Source: Eustoma russellianum (taxonomy: Eukaryota > Streptophyta > Magnoliopsida > Gentianales > Gentianaceae). From it: a DNA stretch of 64,000 nt. Below the pieces are notes generated by a model. The model searched no databases. It was not told the DNA's origin and was given only the letters and a program-made list of their open reading frames with translations. Positions within the stretch are counted from its first letter, which is position 1; every line of letters starts with the position of its first letter. Below, piece after piece: positions 40,801 through 52,100 of this stretch. The stretch is taken from contig AP025054.1 of assembly GCA_036186865.1 (NCBI GenBank), positions 3,534,020 through 3,598,019 of the forward strand. Reading direction: 5' to 3'. A program made the translations under genes and the position numbers.

Positions 40801-41190
40801 TATTACTTTTCAAAGTCGAAAGTGTTTTCTCTTATGAAGATAATACCGTAGGGAGGCGGTAGTTGATCAACTAAACTGCTTTTGTTCTAATTTCTTTAAT
40901 TTGACCGTAGAAGCAATTATTTTTATATATAAATCTATTCATAACATATTGATGACTATTTCGACGGTGCCGACCGATACTCTTCCATAGGAAAAACAAG
41001 AAAGAGAAAATAAATTTAAAAAAAAGAAAGAAAAAAAAAGAGAGGAGATTATTAAACAATAGATCTAATTATTAACTTAGTAAGCATGTGGGCACTCTCA
41101 AAAAAATAAAAATAAGCATGCGGTTAAAACTTAAACGCAATCAAGATCAGAAGTATTCGGTTTCATTTCCTGAAATTTTAGATATCATCG
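40801..41190. other. No gene recognised
   Basis: AT-rich non-coding DNA. Confidence 0.4.
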
Positions 41191-41191
41191 A

Positions 41192-41365
41192 CTTTAAAAA
41201 AATCGTTCCCGGTACACTAGGTTTGCGTTTTCGCAAGATCGAGAGAGACTAGAAACGATCTGATGTACGTAGTCTAATCTTACATTTTGTGTAAGAAGGT
41301 GTTCCTTTGGCTCGAACCCGTCATCTCAAGGTTACAAATCACAACCTTACTAGTTGCTCTAATTT
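41192..41365 (-). repeat. TS-type tRNA-derived SINE
   Basis: The minus strand has a box-A side (TAGAGCAACTAGTAAGGTTG), a perfect box B GGGTTCGAGCC, and the 3' motif CTAGTGTACCGGGAACGA followed by T7. The layout and 3' motif (TTAGTGCACCGG-type) match the TS SINE type known from Solanaceae and other plants. A second copy is at 63640. Confidence 0.75.
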
Positions 41366-42714
41366 CCGTTCTCAGATATCCTCGACTTTCATATCTATCT
41401 TTAAATAGTACCATATACGTAATACAAAGAGTCACACCGAATTTATTAAAAGAACTTATAGTAACTAAAATGAAATATATATGTCTTACTTTATTGCATT
41501 TTTCGGAGACAATGCGGTTCTATTCTATCCCAATGAATTATTGGCATCTTCACCAAATGTGCACCGCCAACTATGTTACGAAAGTACAATAATACGAGAA
41601 TGATACCACTTTTTTTATACAATAATCAGTACACAAAATCACATGCATATAGGGCAACTACTCCAATAAGTCCATCTTAAAAATAGTGTTCTAATTTGAC
41701 TTGAACATATTTAAAAATAAACTATATTTAAGTTAAATTAACAAATATTTTTGAGATAAAAGAAGTAGAAAGTGGAGAAGTCGGTTATTCTGGCTTGTTT
41801 CACTTCTTATTCTTGTTGGCTTTTTAATGTATTGAATACAAAGAGAAAATAATTGTTACTATTAAAATCATCTTACGACATGCTTATCTGTGTGTTTTAT
41901 AGATTCCGTGAATTGCTTCTTATAAACTGTATAAGTTGAGATAATCCATTCGTAGCAGTTAAATTTTAAAAAAAAAACAAATAAGTAAATTTGATTATAT
42001 ATATTATCATCCAACACAAATTCATCGTCATGTTCGTTTTGATGCTTCATAATTTTGATTTAGTAAGCTTCATCCTTAACTTATCGTACCTTTGGATTAT
42101 CCTACAGCATTTCTCAAATATTAAAGTTTTCTTTGTCTTAAGTCAAATTGGAAAGTGTGTGTATTTTTTTTTTTTTTACGTTCCTAGATTCTTTATTTAT
42201 GATCGATCTATTAGTTTGCTAACACTGTGTCATGAAGTATTTCACATGTTATTGACTATTCATCTGCTATGATAGAAAGGTCGTCCTAGTGCAAATAATT
42301 GAAGCTCGTCGATCGTATTTTTAGCTTATTAATAGTTACCTATTATTGGAGAAAATTGACATAGTTGATACATCCAGTAAATTAATACTAATGAAAATGA
42401 TAATTAAGCGAGAAAATTTATAAAATAGTTCTGTTGACTAAACACATTTGCCTTCAAGCACTTTCTAGCAGGTTTGGATCCCTTACATGTAATGAAATGA
42501 CATGATGACACGTGATAACAGAGAAAGATATAAGATTGGATGAAAGATGACTGATAAAAAGAGTGAAACTCGATGCGACACGGTGACCATCACTAAGATT
42601 AGCAAATTTTCTTGATGCTGACAGCTCTGAGTAGTGCAATTAAATATAGCTCAGATATGATTCACTACCTATGTTTCAAAATAAGAAGAGATATGTTTCC
42701 AATCCCTTCCCCAT
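41366..42714. other. No gene recognised
   Basis: 1.3 kb of AT-rich DNA. Small frames at 41287-41592 and 41991-42272 have no domain. I see no repeat related to others in the window. Confidence 0.4.
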
Positions 42715-42723
42715 ATTTTATAT

Positions 42724-42912
42724 CGGATGAGGTCAGAGGAGGTAAAATATGAAGCTAAATATGAGGCTTCCAATCACGCGACGCAACGTGTATGAAAGGG
42801 CCCGCTATTTACTGTTTTTCTTTTTTTTAAAAATACTCTTTTATACACATGGCGTCGCGTAATTGTAGGCCTCATATTTAGCCTCATATTTTACCTCTTC
42901 TGATCTCATCCG
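42724..42912. mobile_element. Mutator-type foldback MITE, family M (copy 3)
   Basis: Terminal CGGATGAG and CTCATCCG. A 9-bp flanking repeat with one mismatch: ATTTTATAT (42715-42723) and ATTTCATAT (42913-42921). Arms hold TATGAGGCTTCCAATCACGC. Confidence 0.85.
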
Positions 42913-43089
42913 ATTTCATATGGAGACAAACCACGCCTCTGAAGTATGTAGATTTTTTTTATACAGAGTGAATGCAAATCGATTTTGTTATAAAAATAGA
43001 GATCTATTACATAATTCATAGCATGTTAAAACCATACTCCTGTAAAATTAGAAGCTTTTCAGTTACACATCATGAATCAAGAAAAGCTC

Positions 43090-43345
43090 AAACTAGACTT
43101 CAGAGCATAGTGCAGTTGGTACTCGGGTTGGGATTTGCTCCAAGAGGTCAAGAGTTCGATTTATGTGTGTTCCTCTGTTGTTAGGCCGAAGGCCTGGTTT
43201 GCGGAGACACCTTGTGTGAGTCACTGCGTAAGATCTCATCTAGGAGGTCATTGGACTTCTGATTTGCATCATCCATATATACTCCTTCTGGCTGGAACGT
43301 GAAAGTCCCTGAAACAAATGATTTCACCTTTTGCTCCAAGAAAAC
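43090..43345 (+). repeat. tRNA-derived SINE (family S)
   Basis: Box-A-like GTTGGTACTCGGGTTGGG, box-B-like AAGAGTTCGATTT 30 bp later, then CATCTAGGAGGTCATTGGAC, TTCTGATTTGCATCATCC and CACCTTTTGCTCCAAGAAAA. It is the clearest family member with both promoter boxes. Confidence 0.7.
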
Positions 43346-44149
43346 CTCATCGATCGAACCTTTTCCTAGATAGACGGTCAGTGAAGCGTCATGTCCAACA
43401 ATTGCTAGTTGTATTAGAACTTTTTTTTGTTGTCGAAATAATATTGTTGGCACGTAAAACTTATGAATAGGTCATGTATAAATGTTATTTCTATTTAATA
43501 CAATTTGATCCTTTTTATCACAAAAAAAAAATCAAGATCCTTTTACTCCAATAAGGAAAACAAAACGAAAGTTTTGTAGTTTCCTTCCACCATGAGCTTA
43601 ACTGGCTGATTTATACTAGTGATTATTTTATTAATCCCAAAGAGAGAAAAAAAAAGATTTTTGCAATAAATTAAACTAAGTAGTTAGTCACGATAAGATT
43701 CGTGTACAAAGTGTCAAAGTGGGCGAAAATATATAAAGTCAAATTGATGCCGTCATAATGAATAAAGTCAACGTCGATCTGGAATTACCGTGTAATTTCT
43801 AAGAGATATTTTTTACTAAAGTCAACATCAATGTTGAAACTTATCACATAAATTTCAATTGGTAAAATAAATTATGAACTTGTAAACATATGAAAAATGG
43901 ACCGACCAAGTAAATTAACTTATGAAGTATAAGTTATTGTACTGCAAAAATATCATCCTATAACAACAACATTACCTATTATTATTATTGTAATTATTTT
44001 AGAGGCTCACGTCTACCATAATGAATTTTTCTTTCTCAGAAAGTTTCTTTTCCACAATTTTGACTATTCCATCCATATAACTTCCGGGCGGTCAAAAGGA
44101 GTTCTCTATTATAATTATTCATTTTCTTTTATAATTACAGGTTGTCATT
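43346..44149. other. No gene recognised
   Basis: AT-rich non-coding DNA. Confidence 0.4.
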
Positions 44150-44440
44150 CATTTTTTTATTCTTATCCATGTTTAGAATCGAACTCTCCACTTTCAATGA
44201 AGTTAATAATACATTCTTCTTTAACTTTGAAATATGATGGAGTAAAGTGGCTCATTAAATTTGTTGGTCTTATTATATTGTAAAGTAGCAATTGATCGAT
44301 ACAGATTGACGCAATTTTCAGTATGGATCATTGGAAACGACCTCTGTATGCTATAGTTGCGTACATCTGATCTCCTATACTTCGCTATAGACGGAAGCCT
44401 CTAAAGCAATAGGTAATGTTGTCGTTATTATCGTTATTGT
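44150..44440 (+). repeat. TTG-tailed SINE-like element (family T)
   Basis: GAAATATGATGGAGTAAAGT, TATTATATTGTAAAGTAGCA, ATGGATCATTGGAAACGACC, GGAAGCCTCTAAAGCAATAG, then a short GTTGTCGTTATT tail. Confidence 0.75.
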
Positions 44441-44639
44441 TTAAAATAGAAGATTATTGATCTGTAGAGTATAATTGTAAAACTACTCAATTACTGATTA
44501 TTGACGGTTAAAGCGACATCAATGCCTGCCCAATTAGTAAAATATACGTTCCTAGCCGACATATACGTAGAGTTAGGTTAGAGCCGAACACCCATGGCTG
44601 CCACTGACTTTTTGCACCGACTTCCACCCTAAATCTGCG

Positions 44640-44815
44640 GGACCGGATCTCCTTACCTCCACACCGTCGCCTCTTTGCCCACCGCCCACCATGTGTCAGC
44701 AAGTGGGATGGTAAAGCTAGATGCGGATGACATTCATCTAGTCTCACCACTCCACCTTGCTGACATGTGACAGACGGTGAGCAAAAGAGTGACGATGCAG
44801 GGGTGAGTAGATCTT
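44640..44815. mobile_element. Hairpin MITE, family H (copy 3)
   Basis: The best-kept copy: CACCATGTGTCAGCAAGTGG, GATGGTAAAGCTAGATGCGG, then CATCTAGTCTCACCACTCC and TTGCTGACATGTGACAG. Ends are GGATCTCCTTACC and GGGTGAGTAGATC. Confidence 0.75.
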
Positions 44816-45529
44816 TATCTCTAAAACTGCAAGCTTTTGCTTAGACTCTCGTTAGAAAACTTAAAACTTGAACCCGGAATCGTAAAATTTTATGTACGAT
44901 ATAAATCGAATGATGTGTTTAAATAAAAATTTATTTTTTAAAGTTTGTCTTTTCAAGAGAGTCACAAGAAACCTAAACTCAAAACAACGTCGATGTCAAA
45001 ATTCGAATCGTCCATCAAAACTGTCTTTAAACATATTAGGATTTTTAATTTGCACTGAGCTATGCTATTCAAGTTTTGCTTAGACTTCTATGATTCGATG
45101 GCCACGGAAATGGTTACGTTGTCAATATTTTTTTTGATATATAGAGATATTATAACTCACCACTTGGTAAAGATACATAGTGAAAATACAGGTATACATT
45201 ACATAAATACATATACTATATAATACATGATCATTAAAAGAAATAAAATCATAGCCGTTAGATGAGTGTGATGAGATATCATGATCTGCGAGCTTCCAAA
45301 AAAAAACTGATGATCTGCGAACACTGAATCAATTGAAGCAAGTTGGATAATTTCAAATTAATACAGGAGTAGATTGACCGTTGATCGACTCTATGAAAGT
45401 AAATTTCGTCTAGATGATGTTTTCGTATTAAAGACACCAAATGACCTCACCAATATATGATTTTTTTTTTGGTCTTCTCTCTCTTTTTTTTTTTTTTTTT
45501 TTTTGAAGTTTCTTGTACTTTAATATATT
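44816..45529. other. No gene recognised
   Basis: AT-rich, with T homopolymers at 45460-45504. Confidence 0.4.
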
Positions 45530-45795
45530 CTTCTATTTTAAATGAAGTTAAAGACATATTCTTTTTTGACTTTAAAATATGATAGAATAAAACAAAATGG
45601 CTCACTAAATTGGTTGCAGTTCTTATATTGTGAAGTAGCAGTTGATCAATACAGTTTACACAATTTTCATTATGAGTCGTCGGGAAACAATCTCTGTGTG
45701 TTCCTAACACATGTGTATGGTTGCATATATCCGAGCTCCCATACCCCGCCATAAGTGGGAGCGTCTAAAATAAGGGGTAATGTTGTTGTACTTAA
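45530..45795 (+). repeat. TTG-tailed SINE-like element (family T)
   Basis: TTTAAAATATGATAGAATAA, TTATATTGTGAAGTAGCAGT, GTCGTCGGGAAACAATCTCT, ATATCCGAGCTCCCATACCC, then TGTTGTTGTA. It forms the outer end of the left arm of the large inverted repeat. Confidence 0.8.
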
Positions 45796-46200
45796 ATATA
45801 CATAATAGTTTATATTTAAGTCAATGGATATTTCTTTGACAATAATATAGTTCATAATAATCTATGTATGGATAAGTTATCTTGAAGGCAATCCAAATTA
45901 ATTATCTTTTGTTTGACAAATTGTAGTTTATTAATAATTAGCCATCCTTTGGTGTTTTTCACACATGCACTTGACCCGACCACACATGCCCTTGTGAAAC
46001 GTTTACTTGCATAAGGCAATTCAGAATACAAGTTTTCTCTTTTAAAAAAACTCAATATATAAAGACATGACTTATATATATGACTTCCTAAATTATCAAA
46101 TTGACACTTTCTTCTTAATTGTTTTTGTATTACTATTGTTTGGTGACTCATTACTAAAAGTTTTGGTAGGCATATATTTACCAAGATTGATAGTATAATT
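45796..46200. repeat. Left arm of large inverted repeat
   Basis: Inverse of 47225-47648, with scattered differences and small indels. Shared landmarks: TCTTGAAGGCAATCCAAATT, CCATCCTTTGGTGTTTTTCA, GCACTTGACCC, TTGCATAAGGCAATTCAGA and ACCAAGATTGAT. A 143-codon frame across the arm has no domain. Confidence 0.88.
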
Positions 46201-46204
46201 GCGT

Positions 46205-46390
46205 CAAGATTGATAACCAATGGAGTCAAAAACACACTCTTCTTTGACTTTGAAATATGATAGAATAACACAAATTGACTCACTAAATTGGCTGCGCTCT
46301 TATATTGTGAAGTAGCAGTTGATTAAGCAATTTCATTATAAGTCATCGGAAAACAGTCTCTATGAGTCACTGTATTTATAATGCATGGGT
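46205..46390 (+). repeat. TTG-tailed SINE-like element (family T), 3'-truncated
   Basis: AACCAATGGAGTCAAAAACA, ACTTTGAAATATGATAGAA, CTTATATTGTGAAGTAGCAG and AAGTCATCGGAAAACAGTC; no TTG tail. Confidence 0.7.
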
Positions 46391-47224
46391 ATAGTTCCAT
46401 ACGTAATATAATTTCTCTTACGCGTACTCAGACAAGCAACAGCATTCGTTGTCTATCAAGCATCTAAGAAGTTAGCGCAGTGCGTACGTGGCAGCAATGA
46501 AAAACCAGCCACCCACCCACCAACTGCTTGATGAAAGACTCCTGAGAGAGTCTGCTACAGATAAAGAAAAGCTTCAGCTTCATACTCCAGAAGTCAACTG
46601 AAATTGCTATGGAGTCAGTCGTGCTTGTAGACGTCGTGGGCTTCATCATCAATCGATTGAGATGGTGACTATTGACTTACCTTGGTATCTTAGACTTATG
46701 TGACTAAATTCGGAAAATATGTTTTCACTATTTGGGTGGAAAAATTGATATCGAACTCAAGAACTCCCGTCGTTTTAGTTTTAAAGAGCACCGTAAAATA
46801 TATAAATTATGTATTTAGCTACGCACTAGGTTGAAAGAACTGAATATTGAATTATGTAGGTATTCTTCTATTTCAATCTTGCATAATATTGAAAGAATCC
46901 ATTACATGAAATTACCCTTTTAGATCTTAATTTTGTTAGTTTTAAAGTAGCAATTGTATTTAAACAAGTACAAGTTCGATTCTTAGCAGACGCAACGTGA
47001 AGCCATACTATCAGGTTTGGGTTTGTGTTCTTTGTGAGTTTCAATACACTATTCATCATACATAATAAATCGTTGAATACTAATTTATATTATTCACAAA
47101 GCGCGCCTCACCCTTATCACCCAAAGCAAAGATTGACTTGTTGAAAATCAATCAATCATATTCGTTGTATTCCGATGCTATTTCTTGTTATCAATTTGCT
47201 TTTAATTCTAGATTGTTGTAAATT
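46391..47224. other. Spacer of the large inverted repeat, no gene recognised
   Basis: A 62-codon minus-strand frame at 46464-46652 shows no domain I know. Confidence 0.4.
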
Positions 47225-47648
47225 GAATTATAGTGATCAATCTTGGTAAATAAATACCTACCAAAACTTTTAGTAATTAGACACTCAACAATAGTAATAA
47301 AAAAACAATTAAGAACAAAGTGTCAATTTGATAATTTAGGAAGTCATCTGAGTCGGGTCTTTATATATTGGGGTTTTTTTATTAAAAAAAAAAGAGAGAG
47401 ACTACTTTCACTCTGAATTGCCTTATGCAAGTAAAAGTTTCACAGGGGCATGTGTGGTTGGGTCAAGTGCATGTGTGAAAAACACCAAAGGATGGCTAAT
47501 GAATAATAAATTACAGTTTGTCAAACAAAAGATAATTAATTTGGATTGCCTTCAAGATAACTTATCTATACGTAGATTATTATGACCTATATTTTTGTCA
47601 AAGAAATATTGATTGACTTGAATATAAACTATTATGTATATTTAAGTA
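47225..47648. repeat. Right arm of large inverted repeat
   Basis: Complement in reverse of 45796-46200: ATCAATCTTGGTAAATAAAT, TTGCCTTATGCAAGTAAAAG, GTGTGAAAAACACCAAAGGA, GATTGCCTTCAAGATAACTT and TATGTATATTTAAGTAC. Confidence 0.88.
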
Positions 47649-47905
47649 CAACAACAACATTATCTCATTGTTTTACAGGCTCCCGCTTATGGCGAGGTAT
47701 GAGAGGTCGGATGTACGCAACAATATATATGTGTTAGAAACACACATATGTTGTTTCCCGATAACCATAATGAAAATTGTTGTATCGATCAACTGGTAAT
47801 TCACAATATAAAAAACGCAGTCAATTTAGTAAATCATTTTGCTTTATTTCATCATATTCCAGAATTAAGAAAGTGTGTGTCTTTGACTCCATTGGAAATG
47901 GAAAC
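47649..47905 (-). repeat. TTG-tailed SINE-like element (family T)
   Basis: CAACAACAACATTATCTC, GGCTCCCGCTTATGGCGAGG, GAGAGGTCGGATGTACGC, TTTCCCGATAACCATAATG and a 5' end near GACTCCATTGGAAATGGAAA. Confidence 0.82.
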
Positions 47906-48137
47906 ATCTTTCTTTGCTCAATATAAAAACAAAGTGGATAGGTGTGTTTCTATAAGGCACGGATTACATGTATGTATGTGTAACGTCCGATATGATTGGT
48001 AAAGAAGAGATTATAATCGGTCGAAGGCATCGTGTGCCATGAGAGTAGGTAGCGTTAATTTGGTCCAGGCACGATCCACGGCCTGCGCCTTCATTGTAGC
48101 ATAATTTCTTGAATGAATTCTAATGTCACTGTGACAG

Positions 48138-48286
48138 CGGTTGAGACCAATAGAATTAAAATATGAAGCATTCAATCACGCGCTGCCACATATAAAAAAA
48201 AAAAAAAGAAGAGATTTAAAATTTTTTTGTTTTTAAAAAAATGTTGTTTATATATATGGCATCGCGTGATTAGACTAATGCCACCG
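48138..48286. mobile_element. Mutator-type foldback MITE, family M (copy 4, shorter)
   Basis: Starts CGGTTGAGACC and ends near GCCACCG. Arms have TTCAATCACGCGCTGCCAC and GGCATCGCGTGATTAG. No convincing flanking duplication. Confidence 0.7.
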
Positions 48287-49185
48287 AGCTTATCGGGAAA
48301 CGGAAAATTCACACATTTGGCTAAGCATCCATATTTCTAAAGTTGATGGGACTTCCCGATTTCAGTCTTGAATATTGTAATTGTCACAAGGTTTCTTCAT
48401 CAAAAGCCATTTATGCAAATGGAGAACCTTAATGCATACCTTTACCTCTTTCTGACAGGCTGTGTGCTGGAATCAGAGCGCACGAAAATACCCAAGAAGC
48501 AAGTGTAAGATCCGGAAAGGCTAACCCAAGTACAAATTATCCAGGATACACAATCATGGAATGACAAACCCATGAACCAGACACCCTGAATCACTGTGAG
48601 CAGAGGCTCAAGAAGACCAACAACTGTGATTTCAACACTAGGATACAAGAAAATCAACGAATTACAATGTCAAAACGAAAAAAATGACTCATCTCACCTA
48701 GTCTCTTTATGTACATTAGATCGCGTCTTCTTCGCCTTTCTGTACTCGTGCTAGAGGAACAATATACACCATCACAATGTCCCAGGAAAAGTGGAAAGAG
48801 AGAGAGGGGAAAACCACCCACACAAACAAATTGCGGGAAAGGAAAAGAGACTAACAACACTACAGCTACTTCCACCCTCTAATTAACAAATCAATTATCA
48901 TGGAGACCAGCACCACGACAACTATTTGCTTGCCTCTAAAAGAATATGTATCTAGAATTGCAACCTACCTTTCAAGCATGCAAAACTCTACAAATCTTAC
49001 CCAACAGTTCACGCGACATCTCATCATTGACCAGAATCATGTCAGAAGATCCAGCCCAACCACCATTGCCTCGAAGTCCCAACTTTGTCCACAAGCTTTA
49101 AATTTCCAGCGCTTCAATGAAGTCCAAGAAGGGCAAGGCCCACCTGATGCCACATGCAGAGGTAGCTTTTGTCATTTCATCCAAC
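48287..49185. other. 3' flank of the ABC transporter gene
   Basis: No separate gene seen. The part next to 49186 should hold the transporter's 3' UTR; I did not fix a poly(A) site. Confidence 0.45.
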
Positions 49186-52100
49186 CTAAAGAAGCCTGTG
49201 CTGCCGCAATCCTTTCCCAAAGTGGGGCTGCATCAACCGTACATACAAACCATTCTTTGCCATCAGTGAATCATGGCTTCCCTCCTCGACTATTCTCCCT
49301 CCGTTGAGCACAACAATGTTGTCGACATGTCTCATCATTGCAGCTCGGTGAGCAATTAGAATGGTTGTCTTGTTTCCCATGACAAGGGTATCTAGCGCCT
49401 CCTGCACCACTCGGCTAGACTCGGACTCTATGGATGAGCTTGCTTCATCCAATAACAAAATGGGTGCATTCTTCAATACCACCCTAGCAATTGCAATTCT
49501 TTGCTTTTGCCCTGGAGTCAGATCTAGGCCTCTCATTCCGACGTGTGTGTCATAACCATGAGGCAAGCTGCTGATAAAATGATGAGCATTTGCTATTCTT
49601 GCTGCCTCTTTCATCTCTGCTTCACTCGCATTGTGCCTTGCGTATATGATGTTCTCTTTTATCGTAGTTGAGAAGATAATAGGCTCCTGTTGCACCAGAC
49701 CCATATGACTCCTCAACCATCTTAAATTGTATGACTTCAAATCTCTGCTATCTAACAGAACCTGACCAGCAACAGGATCATAGAACCTTTCTATCAGCGA
49801 GATTATGGTGCTCTTTCCAGATCCTGAAACACCCACCACCGCCACTGTTTGTCCTCCATTGACTTTGAGGCTAAAATTGCTCAATACTAAGACTTCAGGT
49901 CGACTTGGATAAGAAAAGTCAACATTTTTCAGTTCGATGCTTCCATAAACATTTGGAGGTTTTAGAGCAGAGTTATCATCTGGTTCAATTCCAGGCGCTC
50001 GATCAATGATTTCAAAAACTGAAGTGAGTGATTTTCTCCTTTTAAGAATATAAGGAGCCAAACCGAAAGGTTCGACAAGTGCGAATGTTGCAAAAGAGAA
50101 CACCATGTACTCCTTCAGAGCAGTACCCAGAGTCATATAATTATTCTTTACAGAAAGACCTGTGTACCAAAGAAGCAGAGCATTGCAAGCAAAAAGAAGA
50201 AACTGGGAAAAGCCAAATGCAAAACCAATGGCCATCCCATGCAAGAAGCTTTTCTTGAATATTTTTCTTAGCTGCAGCCTATATAGCTCCATCACTTTGT
50301 TACCAGCACAAAATGCTACAACCGTATAAATGTTTCTGACTGCATCCTCAAGCACCAGAGATGCCTTCCTGTGCATCTCTTGGATTCCCTTTGAAAATCC
50401 AGCAAGCCACAATTTCTGCCAAGAGAAATCAGAAAAGGATTTCACATCTTTTCAATTATAGATTTCGCGAATTCATAAAGTCAGTCTTGTAAACTGCTGA
50501 AGTGTACTTCAACGAAATTCTGACACTTCATATTGCAAGCACACAGCCAAATGTTGCTGAAGAAACACACACTAAGTTGACACCATCAGGTTACTAATAC
50601 ATACCATCACCAAAAGAATGAGATACTCGTGCCCATGGGAAAGCTGTTAATAATGAACCAACAGGCTGAATCGTCTCATGTAGAGAGCAACTAATAAAAG
50701 GAAATAAAAGAGATTGAAATAAAAGAAATCTCTGTGCATCATTACCAACACCAAATGAACTGAAAAGAAACGAACACCATTGACTTGTACTAGAAACAAC
50801 ACAAATCGGTTCTACCAAGGAAAACCGAAGAAACAAAAGAACAATTGTCTTTCACTTGCACCAAATCAAGAGCAGCTTTTATATGGATAGACAAGACTGA
50901 GGTACATCTAAAGTGAGAAAATATATAATATGAATATCAGATGATTTCAGCACATCTGAGCACAAAAGAGATGACATTCCGAAGATGATCTAGGATAATT
51001 CCGTCAGAGAAACTTGCCAGGAGAGAGAAGAGGGAGGGGAGGGCTGGGCTGCTTGCATGAACTCTTCTTCCCAAAATAAAGAAAAGGTTCACAGCAAAAT
51101 TCATAAAATTGATATATACATTAAAAAAATCATAAAGTTTGTCAGAGAAAAAGGTGGACCTCGTCAAATCACCCCCAAAGATAGCATAGTTGAGTAGGTT
51201 ATGAAACTCAAGCGAAAGACAGAGAGGAGAAGAGGGAGGGGTTGACGAGAAACAACTATTTTCTAAGAAAGAAAATGATATGACATCAAGCTTATAGAAA
51301 AAAAAAGAAAAAAAAACGCTATCAAGCTAATGAAATGACACCTAAAATAATGAGTCTACATCGGATGATAACCTGTGCAAGTGCAGAAACCATAAGTACA
51401 GGAACGGTTGCTAATGCCACCAGTGCCAAACGCCACTCCAACAGCATTCCTATGAGGACAGCTATTAAAACAGCTGCACTGTCTTGTATGAATATAGATA
51501 ATCTATTGCTGAAGGCAGCTCTGACAAAAGTTGCATCATTTGCTAAGCGCATAGATAGGTTGTCGGCACTGTTCTCCTCTTCATCAAACCATCCAACCTC
51601 ATTCCGGAGCATTGCTGTCCCGTAAGAAAATAACAAAGCCACAGTGTAACAGCGTTCAATACCATTGATTCAAGAGCATAGCATCTATAAATCCATACAG
51701 GTCAGGCCAAAAAAAATGATTTATAAAAGAACTTTTTAAAAATAAATCAAACAAGACCCGTACCTGAAAACATCATTCTCCTAATACGTTCAGTCATTTT
51801 CTCCCCCATTATGCCAAAATAAAAATGCTGCAAAAAGTTGGCTACGACAGTAACAATTCCCATGCCAGCAATGATCAAGCACCACTTATCCACTTCTTGG
51901 CGGAAATGATGTTTTTGGTCCATTCGATAATATGCAGTTACTATCAACGCAATGACATAAGCAAGGAGAGGATTAAAAGAACCAAAGATTGCAGCACCAA
52001 TGCTTCCTAAAACAGCATAAAGCCACTCTGCAAGGCTAAGCTCTACAAGCCTCCAAAATGATGGTGCTTCCCTATGTCCAGAACCCCTTGGTTCTTTTAC

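Noticed and set aside
46464..46652. 62-codon frame in the spacer of the large inverted repeat
   Set aside because: No recognisable domain, and no support beyond an open frame.
48900..49307. 135-codon plus-strand frame
   Set aside because: It is opposite the last exon and 3' flank of the ABC transporter and shows no domain.
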